64,000 bases of DNA, from assembly GCA_029817715.1 (NCBI GenBank), contig JARUPY010000539.1, positions 967,501-1,031,500 of the forward strand, given 5' to 3'. Positions 53,755 through 64,000 of the stretch are shown in pieces. Made by a program: the position numbers and the translations under genes. This DNA comes from Melastoma dodecandrum. Taxonomy: Eukaryota; Streptophyta; Magnoliopsida; Myrtales; Melastomataceae. How positions within the stretch are numbered: the stretch's first letter is position 1; the number at the start of each line of letters is the position of its first letter. The notes below the pieces were generated by a model. It saw only the letters and a list, made by a program, of their open reading frames with translations, did no database searches and was not told the DNA's origin.

Positions 53755-56700
53755 ATGAGCGCGGATGCCGTGGCATCTGCCGCGGGAGCAGATTCTCGTG
53801 ACATGGAAGGATGGCTGTACCTCATACGTTCCAACAAGATTGGGTTGCAGTACTCCAGGAGGAGGTACTTCGTTCTCAAGGATCACGTCCTCAAGAGCTT
53901 CAAGTACATCCCCGTGGACAACGAAGAGGTGAACTCCTGCCTCCGGAGAGAAAGGATTGCCGTGCAGCTCCCCAGCGATTTGCTTATTTCTATTCATCTT
54001 TAGTTGGACTGGATTGAATTTCGTGTTTCGTGTTGACGCCGGCGGGAGGGATGAGGTTTTTAGTAGGGAAATCGAAGCCGCGACACAATTTTTGGGCATG
54101 CCGGAGTCAACCCTGGAGTTGGAAATGATTTTGAGGATGAATTGAAATCGAAAGAAACTTCTCCTCCGTGTTGTCAGAAGTTGAAAGTCTGCTTATCTTC
54201 ATTTCCTTTCTGGATTTCACAAAAATGGTCGCTCCCCTGCAGTTAAAGTCTCCCAGATTTTGTTTTGATGAATCTTCTCCGTGTTCAGGTTCCTGTAAGA
54301 AGTGCCCCAATTGATACGTGTGTACGAGTTACCGACAACGGGAGGGAGAACATCCGTCGAAAAGTTTGTTCTTTCTGCAGAACTAGCAGCAGTACAGCTC
54401 TTTGTATTTGTTTATTGTTGGGCTTAACACGGTTTTGTTTCTTCTTTTCCGCAGGTGCTCTTCATCTTCACGCTATATAACACTGCTAATCACAATGATC
54501 GTCTTAAGGTGAGACAGTTTGATATTCGATTGAGTTGATTTAGTTCGTTTAGAAAGTCTGATTCTCATGTTTTGTGATTCACAACACAGTTGGGAGCCGA
54601 TAGTTCAGAAAAAGCAGCAAAATGGATTCGGTCACTGCAAGTTGCAGCAGCAAAGGTTCTATTTGCTTCGTAACTGCCTTTTTGAGAGTCCTTGATTTTT
54701 GGAGATTTTGAAGGATAGGCTAATTTTGCAGGAACCCCCAAATCCTGCGACAAACTTTGTTTCTTGCTCAAAGCGAAAATGGCCATCTATAAGGTAATGA
54801 CCGTGGCATGATTTCCTCAGCTTTTCTCGTCGCGACAGGACCAGTGTTAGTTTTGTCATTGAAGGAAAATGAGTTGCTGACTAAGTGTTTTCCGAAAACA
54901 TGTTTACTTCCGTAAATAGTTTATCAATGCTATCACCAAAGGTTTACTCAGGTATCGCAGTGGAGACGATGAGATTAACTTTCCTAACAATGTCGACCTC
55001 CTGTTAGGATCTGGCCCCACTCAAGAAAATCGAGCGGTAAACTCTCTTCAGACTGGACAGTTTCTTCTTCCACGCGTGCGGAGGCAGTGACACAGGATGT
55101 AATTGCACCCTCGTCATGGAAAATCTTTGGATGTCAGAATGGTAAGCCTCTTGGAACCTGTTCTGTTTCCCACTACTGCCAAATATCAGCTTTTCATTAG
55201 TGTTTTTTGTCGGAAGGGTTGCGCCTTTTCAAAGAAGCGAGTGAATGGGATTCCCGCGGAGGGGTGAGCCACATTTCGCGTTTGTCTATTTTAATCGCTT
55301 TCCTCTCCGCTGTGCCTCATCTGAGTCCAATTTGCTCAGCATTGGGATGATCATCCGGCAATTATGGCCGTTGGTGTTATCGACGGAACCTCAGCAGCAA
55401 TATTTCAGACTTTGATGTCACTCGGTCCCTCCCGATCGGAGTAAGAAAACCCTACCTCGTCACTCGCTATGAGAGATTTACAAACACCTGCCTTTGAAAA
55501 ACACTGAAATTACAATCGTATGCACGGTTCGGGGTGATACTTGGCTAAATGCAAGAGTTTTTTGCAGGTGGGACTTCTGTTTTTTTCGTGGAAGTGTGAT
55601 CGAGCATATCGATGGTCACACGGATATAATCAGGAAACAGTTATATAGAGCTTGGCTCCCCTGGTGAGGTTCAGTCCTAGTTTCTTTGTATGATATCACC
55701 AATTATGCGGTCTTACATAAGTTGACGCCATCTTTAGGGGAATGAAAAGAAGAGACCTACTTCTACAGCGGTATTGGAGGAGGGAAGACGATGGCTCTTA
55801 TGGTTTGTCTCCGAGAACTTACAATTTCCCCGGCTTCTGTATCGTTTGGGTCACTGACGCTTCACTTGTTATATCCCTGCAGTAATTCTCTATCACTCTG
55901 TTCTTCACAAGAAATGCCCACCTCAGAAAGGCTATGTCCGTGCCAACCTTAAAAGTACTGTACGCTTTGCGTTAGGATGTTGTTTTTCTAGTTTATCTGC
56001 ATATGTTTTGATCATCCTGGAAACACTGGGAACATTGGACAATCAAGTGTATCCTCCGTAATTCTTCTTAGCATGTTTCCCTCTGGCTGTCATAGCTGTT
56101 CAAAAAAGCTAAGTCTCTTGATGCTGCTCATGCTTCGTGTTCTAGCACTATGTCGATAAATTATCTTCCTAGAGCGACTCAAGAGATTGTGGCATGTTTA
56201 GTGTCGTATCCGACTTACGTTAATATTACTTCACATTCAGGTGGTGGGTATGTGATTACGCCAATCAACCATGGGAAGCATTCACAAGTGAAGCACATGC
56301 TTTCTATGGATTGGAAATTGTGGAAGATGTCTCTTCGGCCTGCTGCTACGAGATCAATGACTATTCAGATGCTCGAAAGGGTTGCAGGTGCTCTGATGAC
56401 AGTAAACACCTTTTTTCAAGCGCTTCTTCTACACTTTAAACAACGAGCTCAGTTTCATTGTTACCATCTGCAGCTCTAAGAGAGATGTTCAAATCCAAGG
56501 CAGGGAATTATTCTGGGGAATTCTCGTCCGGTGAAATGGTAAAGGATATCGGAATGTCTCGAACCATGAGGGAAACCATCAAGCCAGAGGTTCCAGACCA
56601 AGAAAATCTTAGCCTAGTTCCTGAGGTCATTATTTCAGAAAATGATTCTGCTAAGCCGCCATCTGAACTTGCAAGCCTAATGGGACTCAGTGATGCTTTT

Positions 56701-58527
56701 GATGAGTTCTTCGATGTTCCTGAACTGGTCGAACATGATCACGAGAATGACCGGTCGATGGAATCACATACAGAACTACTTTCCTTGGTACTCTTGAACC
56801 TTTGCATCTACTCCTTGGATCACATTAATGATGCTTTCTTGTTTCTGTAGTTAGCCATGTGGCCATGATTCTTGTCGATTTAGATAGATTACTCCCCGAC
56901 TAAAAGAAAAGGACAACGAATCGTTACGGACTGTGGCCACTGGAGTTGCAGAATTTTTTCTTTCCCATAATTTACTCATCGAATGCATAATCTTATAAAT
57001 CCTCCTCTTCTTTTATTTTTGGATTCAGGATGACTGCCAACCTATAAAATCACCGGCTGCTGCTCTGGTGCAAAGGTTGCACGATCTCGCAAGTGAGTCC
57101 TATCGTTTCACTAGATGAATTGCCTTCACATTTGAAAAAGAAAAGGAATGGCTGCAGTGGCTGGTGCTTGTGTGCCTGTGCGTGAAATAACGATGCCGGA
57201 TTCCTTTCTGACTCAGCTCAAAAGCAAGGATATATGGATTTGCAAGAGTTGGCCTGGGAGGAAAGCACTGCATCGTGTGCGTACGGGGCCACTCTTCAGA
57301 ATGACCCCAGTTGCAGCACGCCGTGCAGTTGGTCAGTCGCTGATCCTTCTACCTTCTTAATACGAGGAGAGAATTATCTACGAGACCATAGCAAGGTACG
57401 GATGGATTTCCTCATCTCCTCACCTGATGCTAATGAAGAAAGCAGCACTTGAGCGGCTGTAGTTTCCCACGTCGTGAGTCAGGAAAACCTTACTTTTTTC
57501 TTTTAACCAGATCAAGGTACAAAGCACTGTGATGCAATTGGTCGGTGCAGACTGGCTGAGGTCCGACAAGCGAGAGGACGACCTCAGCGGCCGTCCGGGA
57601 GGCATTGTCCAGGTTTGACTGACAACCATTTTCTTCAATACAGATCATTCACGTGGAAGCTGCCCGAGCTAACGTAGTTTACCTTGTAATCTAACATTCC
57701 ATGCAGAGATATGCGCTTCAAGGTGCACCGGAATTCTTCTTCGTCGTAAACATTCAGGTAGCTTCACAAAATCCAGTTCATTTTGCTTCTTCAGGCTATC
57801 AATTTCTTAGTACCGGCTTAAGTAGTCTGTTTATGTCACGTAGGTTCCGGGATCCAATATGTACAATGTAGCAATGTACTACGCATTGAAAACCCCTCTG
57901 GAAGAGCACCCATTGCTACATCGATTCGTCAACGGAGACGATGCTTTCAGGAACTCCAGATTTAAGCTTATACCATACATCTCCAAGGCTAGTGAATACA
58001 GGGATTGACTTCTCGGGCATCAGATGTGAAGTAAGGACATATATCTGACCGCTAGCTACGTTCTGTATCCCGCAGGGTTCATGGATCGTCAAGCAGAGCG
58101 TGGGGAAGAAGGCGTGCTTGGTGGGACAAGCGCTCGAGATGAACTATTTCCGCGGAAAGAACTACCTCGAGGTACGACCCAGCCTCTCTGTTTGGAAGAT
58201 AAACCGGCCGCCGGCCTTTTTCCATAAAGCTAAAAACGTCTTGTGATGAATTCAGATAGGGATCGACGTGGGTTCGTCGGCCGTCGCGAGGGGGGTTGTC
58301 AGTCTAGTCCTCGGGTATCTGAACAACCTCGTCGTGGAGATGGCGTTCGTGATACAGGTAACTCGCGGTCGGTCATCTGCCGCTCGTTGTTGTTCCGTCG
58401 TCGTGGTGACGTTATTTTATATATGTTGGGACAGGGGAACACCCCGGAGGAGCTGCCGGAGTTTGTGTTGGGGACCTGCAGGCTGAATCACATGGACGCG
58501 GCGAAGTCTGTCCCTGTCCGTGGATAA
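53755..58527 (+). CDS. EDR2: EDR2-like PH/START/DUF1336 protein with a 2-bp insertion
   Basis: Twenty-one exons trace from 53755-53928 to 58435-58527, giving 763 residues if a 2-bp duplication is ignored. PH domain: MEGWLYLIRSNKIGLQYSRR to about residue 120. START: WKIFGCQNGLRLFKEA to LGRVA-like ERVA (about 190-400). C-terminal DUF1336: QLVGADWLRSDKREDDLSG to NTPEELPEFVLGTCRL, ending DAAKSVPVRG. Arabidopsis EDR2 binds PI4P and restrains salicylate-dependent cell death and powdery-mildew resistance. Exon 6 (54952-55141) is 2 bases too long: a CTCT repeat at 55042-55047 shifts the frame between NRAVNS and SDWTVSSS. Intron 18 starts GC (AAG|GCTAGT). All other phases agree. As read the gene is broken; one dinucleotide slip explains it. 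Confidence 0.88.
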
Positions 58528-59243
58528 GTCAAAAAAGAAGGAATTTTTTTTTTTTAAAAAAGTAAATGCAATATTCTTTTGGATATTTTCCTTTTCCCCC
58601 CGATTTTATGTTTACTTTCACATGGGGATGTGACGAAGTATCAGGTAGGCACAAAAGATTAAATTATCTTTTTGTTTTTTTGAATTTTATTTTATTTTAT
58701 TCCTAAAACCACGTGACACGATCCAAATTCCAAAAGTGGTCACGTGGCGGCTCCCGTCCCCTAACTTGAGAAAAGTTTTTAGGATTCGGACAGCCCCCCC
58801 CCCCCCCCCCCCCCCCCGGTTCTTTAATTCATATTGTAATGGAAACAGAGGAAGGAAGAAGAATGACGACGTACAACTGTATTCTAGAAAGAAGATTTTG
58901 ACCCGGCGGTTATTTCACACCCACCGCGTAGTTTTACCTGGCTGTCAACCAAATAGGAATGAAATTAGGAGGAAGTGTCTTCCTTCCCTCCCTCCCATTC
59001 ATAACCAAAAAAATGAGAGCTGGAAAAGAAAATTCAAAGCAAAACATGAAAGAAAAGGAAGGCGGTGAGGTCAATCATTTTTGGCTCAATCATCGGTGAA
59101 ACATAAATAAATAAACACACCCCCATACCACACTTTCTTCTTCTTCTTCATCACCTTCATTCTTCTCGATCTCAACTTCATCCTCCTCCCAATTTCCATC
59201 AACCTTTTCTATTTTTTTTTTTGGGGGGGGAGGGGGAGAGGAC
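58528..59243 (+). promoter_or_regulatory. Intergenic with poly-C tract; GATA gene promoter
   Basis: A run of about 22 C lies near 58796-58817. The stretch after 59100 (CCATACCACACTTTCTTCTTCTTCTTC) reads as a CT-rich 5'UTR for the GATA gene at 59244. No other gene. Confidence 0.5.
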
Positions 59244-60044
59244 ATGGATTACGAGGAGGGGGTTGGTTCCTTCGACCACATCGACGACTTCCTCGACGTC
59301 CCCTTCCTGGAGCCGTGGTCTCCTACTCTCTCCCTTTCCGACTCTGTTTTCTGCAATTCCGACATCTTCCCACAGTTATCCCTTCTTCCCGTAAGGATTC
59401 TAACTCATCCTCCTCCCTGTTTTTTTTTTTTGTATTAATAATAATTTTGGGGGACTCGACTGACTTTCCTGGCTCCTCCTCCTTCGCAGGGAGATGGGAT
59501 TTTGCTGCAGTCTGATGACATTTTCCAAATGGAATGGCTCGATCATCCCTCTTTCTCCCAACCCCCGAGGACCCCCAGCCCCGTCTCTGTGCTGGAGAGC
59601 AGCACCTCCTCCTCCTCCTCCTGCTCGACCGACATCATCCCCACCCCGCATGGCCGTGCTCCTCATACGAAGCACTCACGCCCCATAACCTCTCCTCAGC
59701 TTCCCCCGTCCGTCTTGTCCCCTGCTTCCGAGTTGAGCCCCGCAGTCGTGAAGAAGAAGAAGATCGAGTTCACTCTCCCGGCGCCTCCCCCTGCCACCAA
59801 TGGGGACGGCGACCCCTCGATTCCCCTCCCTGTGAGGAAGTGCCGGCATTGCGACGTCGCCAAGACCCCGCAGTGGAGAGCAGGGCCGATGGGGCCTAAG
59901 ACGCTGTGCAACGCGTGTGGGGTCCGGTACAAGTCTGGCAGGTTGTTCCCGGAATACCGTCCGGCGGCCAGCCCGACCATCGTGCCGAGCGTAAACTCGA
60001 ATTCTCATAGGAAGGTCCTCGAGATGAGGAAGAAGGTGGGGTGA
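59244..60044 (+). CDS. GATA zinc-finger transcription factor
   Basis: Exons 59244-59390 and 59490-60044 give 233 residues. The N-terminus is acidic ([20 protein letters not shown]), followed by a Ser/Pro-rich middle. The class IV zinc finger C-x2-C-x18-C-x2-C is [19 protein letters not shown] then [16 protein letters not shown] (about residues 162-195), followed by a basic [12 protein letters not shown]. Plant subfamily-A/I GATA factors of this kind act in light, development and nitrogen responses; the exact member cannot be fixed. Intact. Confidence 0.92.
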
Positions 60045-60760
60045 GGGGGTTTAGGATAGCTAGGAGTAGGGGTGGTGATGGTGAATATATTATAATATGC
60101 TGTTGTTGCTTCCTTTCGTTATTTCATTCCATTCATTTTTTGAGAGAGCGGCGTTTCATATGGGTTTATAAAATGGGCTAGTTCCTTTGGGCGGAATTGT
60201 AGAAGCCCATGAATAGAGGCCCATTAAGGAGGTGGGTCCCAGAAGCATCCGGATGGGTCAAACACTACTGGTCTGACAAAAGCGTAATACCCATTAACTT
60301 CATAATACAGAAAATGATAACGTAATACCGACCAAGTAGAGAAGCAAGGCGAAACCACTCATTCTCAGGAGCCAAAAGCTTCAGGGTTTGACGTCTACTA
60401 CTACCACCACCACCCTTAGCAGAGGGTTTGACACAGAGAGAAAGAAACGAGCATGCAAGGAGAGGAGAGGTCGGCTGGCATATTACCAAAGATCTGGTAC
60501 CCATTCAAGGAGCGCTCTTCCTCGTGTAAAACATCAAACCAACCATGGGGGGACATGTTATGTTAAAAGTCTGGGCGGCGGCCGGAACGTTCGAATTGTG
60601 CATAAACAAAAAAGGAGTCCCTCCCGCATTCATCCAATCTTTCTTTCTAAGGTCAGACATCATGCACACCCCACCACAACTCTCTCTCTCCCCCCTCTCC
60701 ATTTTATTACCGGGAGGAGTCAGCAAGAATCGCTTGTAAAGATGCACCGGTGTCAATAGT
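60045..60760. other. Convergent 3' region
   Basis: 3'UTRs of the GATA gene (+) and the endosulfine gene (-). A run of ORFs on both strands gives no family match. Confidence 0.4.
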
Positions 60761-60918
60761 TCAACCCCACGGGAGCAACGTGATACTGTCACTCGTCCAT
60801 CGGTGCTTCCTCTGCCCCGGCGCTTCCTCCATCTGCCATCCATTTGGAGCACCAGGAAATCGGCGGAAGTTGTTGCTAGCTAAAACTTTGTCACTGCAGA
60901 CTAATCAGAGGCACGTAC

Positions 60919-62569
60919 CTTCGCCATTGGATGGCGCATAAGGGGACTTCCTGTATCTTGTTTGCTGCTGGGTTGGCTGCCCAAAAAAAACAACAAAAAA
61001 AGAAAACCTTACAATTCGATCATAATAACCAGTGGTATCGATTCTGGATGCTTGCTTGAACTGTCCTAAAAGCTGAAATCTCATGGTTTTTCGGGAGATT
61101 TGTGAAACGTCAGACAGATTGACCTGATATCGGCTACCTACTTTTGTCAGCTCTGTGTTAATATAGTCGGCAGTGGCTCTTATGAAAAAGAAAGCAGTTA
61201 TGAGAACCTTCACTTCAACAATGTGGAATGGTAAAATGTTGCCTATCCAATTGTCCAAAATAAGCAGGTGAGAAAAGAAGGCTTTTGGAATATTAATATC
61301 CAACTCAGTCTTCCCCGAGCAATCACATTATCATCCTCTACAGAATATTCGCAAGTCACCTGGTTATTCATTATTAAAAAAGTCTATCTAGAAGAGGTTA
61401 AAAAGTGGAATAGAGGAACGAAAACAAGCTTGATGCTTTTGTCAATCAATCCCTCCCTGTTCCAAACTCTCGGTCGGTGGGCCAGGACAGACAAGGAATA
61501 ACAGTTTAGTAATTGATTCCAGATTCGTACCTGCAATTTTGGCCGGAGGGCTTCAAGAGGCCCTTTTGGCTTCTCAACACCTTGCTGCCATCATGCAATG
61601 TCAATTAGTTGTCATAAATAGTACTACAAAACCTGGAGATTTATGCCAGAGTACTAGCATACCTTCCCAAGGGCCCAGTCAGCAGAATCAAAATAAGCAC
61701 GTTCATGGTCCTGGTAAAGAATAAAGATCAAAAAGAGGAAAAGAACTAAGATTAATTTGATGGAGGAAGTGAGAAGATACACTCCAAGACCCTCTTCGCA
61801 GAACAGCACCTTGGAGATGAGGGGCGGCTTCTTGGGCATTATTCCTCCATATTTCTTCTTTACAGCAGCTTCCTACATCAGTGAGCGGCAGCAGGTGTAA
61901 GTAAACTAGACGAGTTCTACAAAAGTTGGAGCCATTACATGTAAATAAATCGCAGGGCAAAGCCCATTGCGCAAGAAAATGATCCCCCAGCCAACACCGA
62001 CTTATGAATCACAAATCCGATGCCCACAAATATCACACCTCGTCCAATTCGATAATCCCCAAGAAAGCATCACTGGAAGATCTATCCGTTGGCCCCTTAT
62101 TAAGGGGGTAAATCACTACTGGTGTGCTTGGTTTCCAGAAAGGAATATGGGGCGAAATGAATGGACAGTGGAATAGAATGGAATGTAGTTTGAGCCAGAA
62201 TAGATTCCCATTCCAGTCAGAACTGAATTCTTTCACGAAATCAGACATTTCCTAATGAGAAACCACATATGTACCCAATTCCCCACCACTAAGCAGTAAC
62301 TCAACTTCTTCTCACCACACACGGGAACTATCAGATTCGCGAAAATCAACTACTAATGCCAGCGGGTCAGAGCACTCATTATCTTACAACTCATGTCGTT
62401 CCCAAACCAAAAGACCACAAGAACAAATAATAGCGCGGGATGTCAATCAAAATCAAGCCAACAATCGAATTCGCGGAAGATCGAGATCTACGACCTCATC
62501 CCTAGACGAAGGCATGGTCTCCGGGGCGTTCTCTCCCTCGTCTCGCGCCTGCTTCTTGGCATCTTCCAT
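60919..62569 (-). CDS. Endosulfine (ENSA/ARPP-19) family PP2A inhibitor
   Basis: Start at 62569 (MEDAKKQARDEGENAPETMP). Exon ends used: about 62475-62569, 61810-61872 (EAAVKKKYGGIMPKKPPLIS), 61663-61710 (DHERAYFDSADWALGK), 61531-61584 (QGVEKPKGPLEALRPKLQ) and 60919-60976 (PTQQQTRYRKSPYAPSNGE). The FDSADW motif carries the Ser that Greatwall-type kinases phosphorylate in animals and yeast to make ENSA inhibit PP2A-B55. The first donor and the last exon are not certain: the frame runs on after a GTACGT donor to an unplaced small exon between 60750 and 60880. Length about 110-130 residues, normal for plants. Confidence 0.85.
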
Positions 62570-63170
62570 TTCCTCTGCGAAATGAAATTTTCTTTAAAGA
62601 AAAAAAACCATAATCTGCTCGATCAAGAAACTACACCAAACCCCAATCCGAAACCCGCGATGACGGAAATTATTTCGTCCCCATCTGACACGAATTCCGA
62701 TCATAACAGACGAGGGAATCGAGAATAGACAGAGACTTTGACTGGCGTCGTCGGCGGCGGCGAGGAGCTCCGATCTAACGACTGCGATCTGGCGACAGAC
62801 GGCAGATGAGGAAGAGAGATCAAGAAGAATGAAGGCAGAGGGGGGAAGGGGACAATGTGGTCATTTGGCTGATGCCGATCTCAACGATTACGCAATGAAG
62901 CTGCGTCGTGTTTGGTTCTCTAAAACTTTTCAATATTTATGCATGTTAAAAACTACAGTGTATTAATTTAATAATTCTACATAAAGCGCGAGACGATTTT
63001 AGCGCGAATCCAAACACGTCCTTAGGTTCGACCAAATTGACGTACGACTGCAGAGACTTGGCAAAAGTACGGTTCATATATCTAGAGTTTTGTACGGAAA
63101 TACGGTTAGTTTTAAAAAAAATTTGCGAAATACGGTCCCAGTTTCGTAAAATACGGTTTTACCGTCGATA
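62570..63170. other. Endosulfine 5' leader and flank of the hairpin array
   Basis: 5'UTR to about 62800, then low-gene sequence. From 63070 AATACGGT is repeated three times (63090-63160) just before the hairpin array begins. Confidence 0.4.
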
Positions 63171-63633
63171 GGGCGCGTTTTGGAAACGCGTCCTCCGAAT
63201 TACAAAGGGGACGCGTTTTCAAAACGCGCCCCTCGGCGTGCCATAGCAAGGGGCGGGTTTTCAAAACCCGCCCCTATGTGGCATGCGAAGATGGCATGAG
63301 GGCGCGTTTTGAGACCGCGCCCTCATGCCAGGGGCGGGTTTTCAAAACCCGCCCCTCCTTACATTACACAAGGGGCGGGTTTTCAAAACCCGCCCCTCCT
63401 TCACTTACACAAGGGGCGGGTTTTAAAACCCGCCCCTCCTTACATTACACAAGGGGCGGGTTTTGAAAACCCGCCCCTTCCACACTTAGACAAACAAAGC
63501 CGGCCACGGTATGCTGGGTCGGACGGGGGGCGGGTTTTGAAAACCCGCCCCTTGTGTAACTGAAGAAGGGGCGGGTTTTCAAAACCCGCCCCTTGTGTAA
63601 GTGAAGGAGGGGCGGGTTTTCAAAACCCGCCCC
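63171..63633. repeat. Nested palindrome array: eleven GC-rich hairpins
   Basis: Eight units of 24-25 bp are self-complementary, each with arm GGGGCGGGTTTT, a central C, G or nothing, and AAAACCCGCCCC, starting at 63250, 63331, 63372, 63413, 63453, 63527, 63568 and 63609. Three variant hairpins with GCGCG arms start at 63171, 63207 and about 63294 (the last extended by ATGAG/CTCAT). Unit spacing is 40-41 bp. The 16-bp spacers are TCCTTACATTACACAA-like on the left and its reverse complement type (TTGTGTAAGTGAAGGA) on the right, so the whole array is a larger inverted repeat around about 63500. Confidence 0.95.
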
Positions 63634-63801
63634 CCGTGCGAACCTGAAAAAACGAAAGTAAGGAATTTTGTTCGAAACCCTGTTTGAACAACATATCGCA
63701 TACACATAGACCTCATTCAGTAGTTTGTAACCTGAAACCCAGTTCAGAATATGAAATGCAAAGTTTAGAATGTCATAATATCAATGGAAAGTTTACAGAC
63801 A

Positions 63802-63943
63802 TCAGTAAAGACCCCTACGTCTCGTCGATTTCCTCCTAACATAAGGCCTAACGACGGGATCTGAATGGATGTTCCCCGATGAATCATCAGGGTACAGTTG
63901 TGTAATTTGTGAAGGTCCTTCGCCTTGTTGTGAATGGTCGTAC
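63802..63943 (-). CDS. Last exon of an unidentified gene, probably transposon-derived
   Basis: After an acceptor (TTTTTCAG) the minus strand reads YDHSQQGEGPSQITQLYPDD then SSGNIHSDPVVRPYVRRKST and RRRGLY, stop at 63802. The gene extends past the window edge. A basic RRRGL-type tail next to the hairpin array hints at a plant mobile-domain / PP7-like transposon protein, but I do not recognise it with certainty. Confidence 0.4.
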
Positions 63944-64000
63944 CTGAAAAACTTATGTTAGTGAAGTTACGAGAGTTTAAATCAATCGAGTATTAGAAGA

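Noticed and set aside
60265..60852. Minus-strand ORFs between the GATA and endosulfine genes
   Set aside because: Most fit 3'UTR of the endosulfine gene; no recognisable domain, and a small last coding exon is possible but could not be fixed.
63171..63633. CRISPR-like look: regular 25-bp repeats with 16-bp spacers
   Set aside because: Repeats are perfect palindromes, spacers are repeated and inverted copies of one another, and the DNA is a plant nuclear genome.
63278..63705. ORFs rich in Pro, Thr, Gly and Lys across the hairpin array
   Set aside because: They are translations of the repeat units in several frames and have no independent protein signal.

Overview
The window is nuclear DNA from a flowering plant, most likely a woody eudicot. 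The evidence is spliceosomal genes with GT-AG introns and plant-specific families: ACR-type ACT-domain protein, PAL, NPH3, EDR2, plant synaptotagmin, ELF6-type jumonji demethylase, a MIR172 hairpin, an intron-containing tRNA-Tyr, and a U2 snRNA gene with a plant upstream sequence element. The species cannot be named from the sequence alone. Exon borders were read by eye from splice signals and family similarity; most should be right to within 1-2 bases.

Layout. 0-7.2 kb: 3' part of an ACT-domain gene (+), tRNA-Tyr (-), a Gag1-clamp/DUF4050 gene (+) and a Lys-rich Myb/SANT nucleolar-type protein (+). 7.4-12 kb: a serine carboxypeptidase-like gene with two frameshifts and a decayed DUF3783-type gene carrying two separate 39-bp tandem duplications. 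12.4-16.5 kb: 2-oxoglutarate dehydrogenase E2 (-) and U2 snRNA (-). 17-22 kb: a VPS33 pseudogene (+) and an intact U-box/ARM E3 ligase (-). 23-24 kb: fragments of unrelated genes (Rab5-like, LDL1 SWIRM domain, unidentified exons). 24.4-34 kb is gene-poor: a small secreted-peptide gene, MIR172, a 55-residue one-TM protein, a 586-bp foldback element with a 9-bp target duplication, and an ABCG N-terminal fragment. 34-43.5 kb: a GNAT acetyltransferase (+), an ELF6-like H3K27 demethylase (-) whose zinc-finger tail is broken by stops and indels, and PAL (-). 46-58.5 kb: a 161-bp tandem duplication, synaptotagmin (+), an NPH3/BTB gene (-) with a stop at codon 9, and an EDR2-like gene (+) with a 2-bp insertion. 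59-64 kb: a GATA factor (+), an endosulfine (ENSA/ARPP-19) gene (-), then an unusual nested-palindrome hairpin array next to the last exon of what looks like a transposon gene.

The genes do not form one pathway. Two themes stand out. First, nine loci carry clear lesions (frameshift, nonsense, exon loss or truncation) beside fully intact neighbours (Myb, PUB, PAL, SYT, GNAT, GATA). This fits fractionation of a duplicated segment, or residual assembly error for the single-indel cases. Second, the right edge holds an array of at least 11 GC-rich perfect or near-perfect hairpins arranged as one large inverted repeat. It is the most unusual structure in the window.
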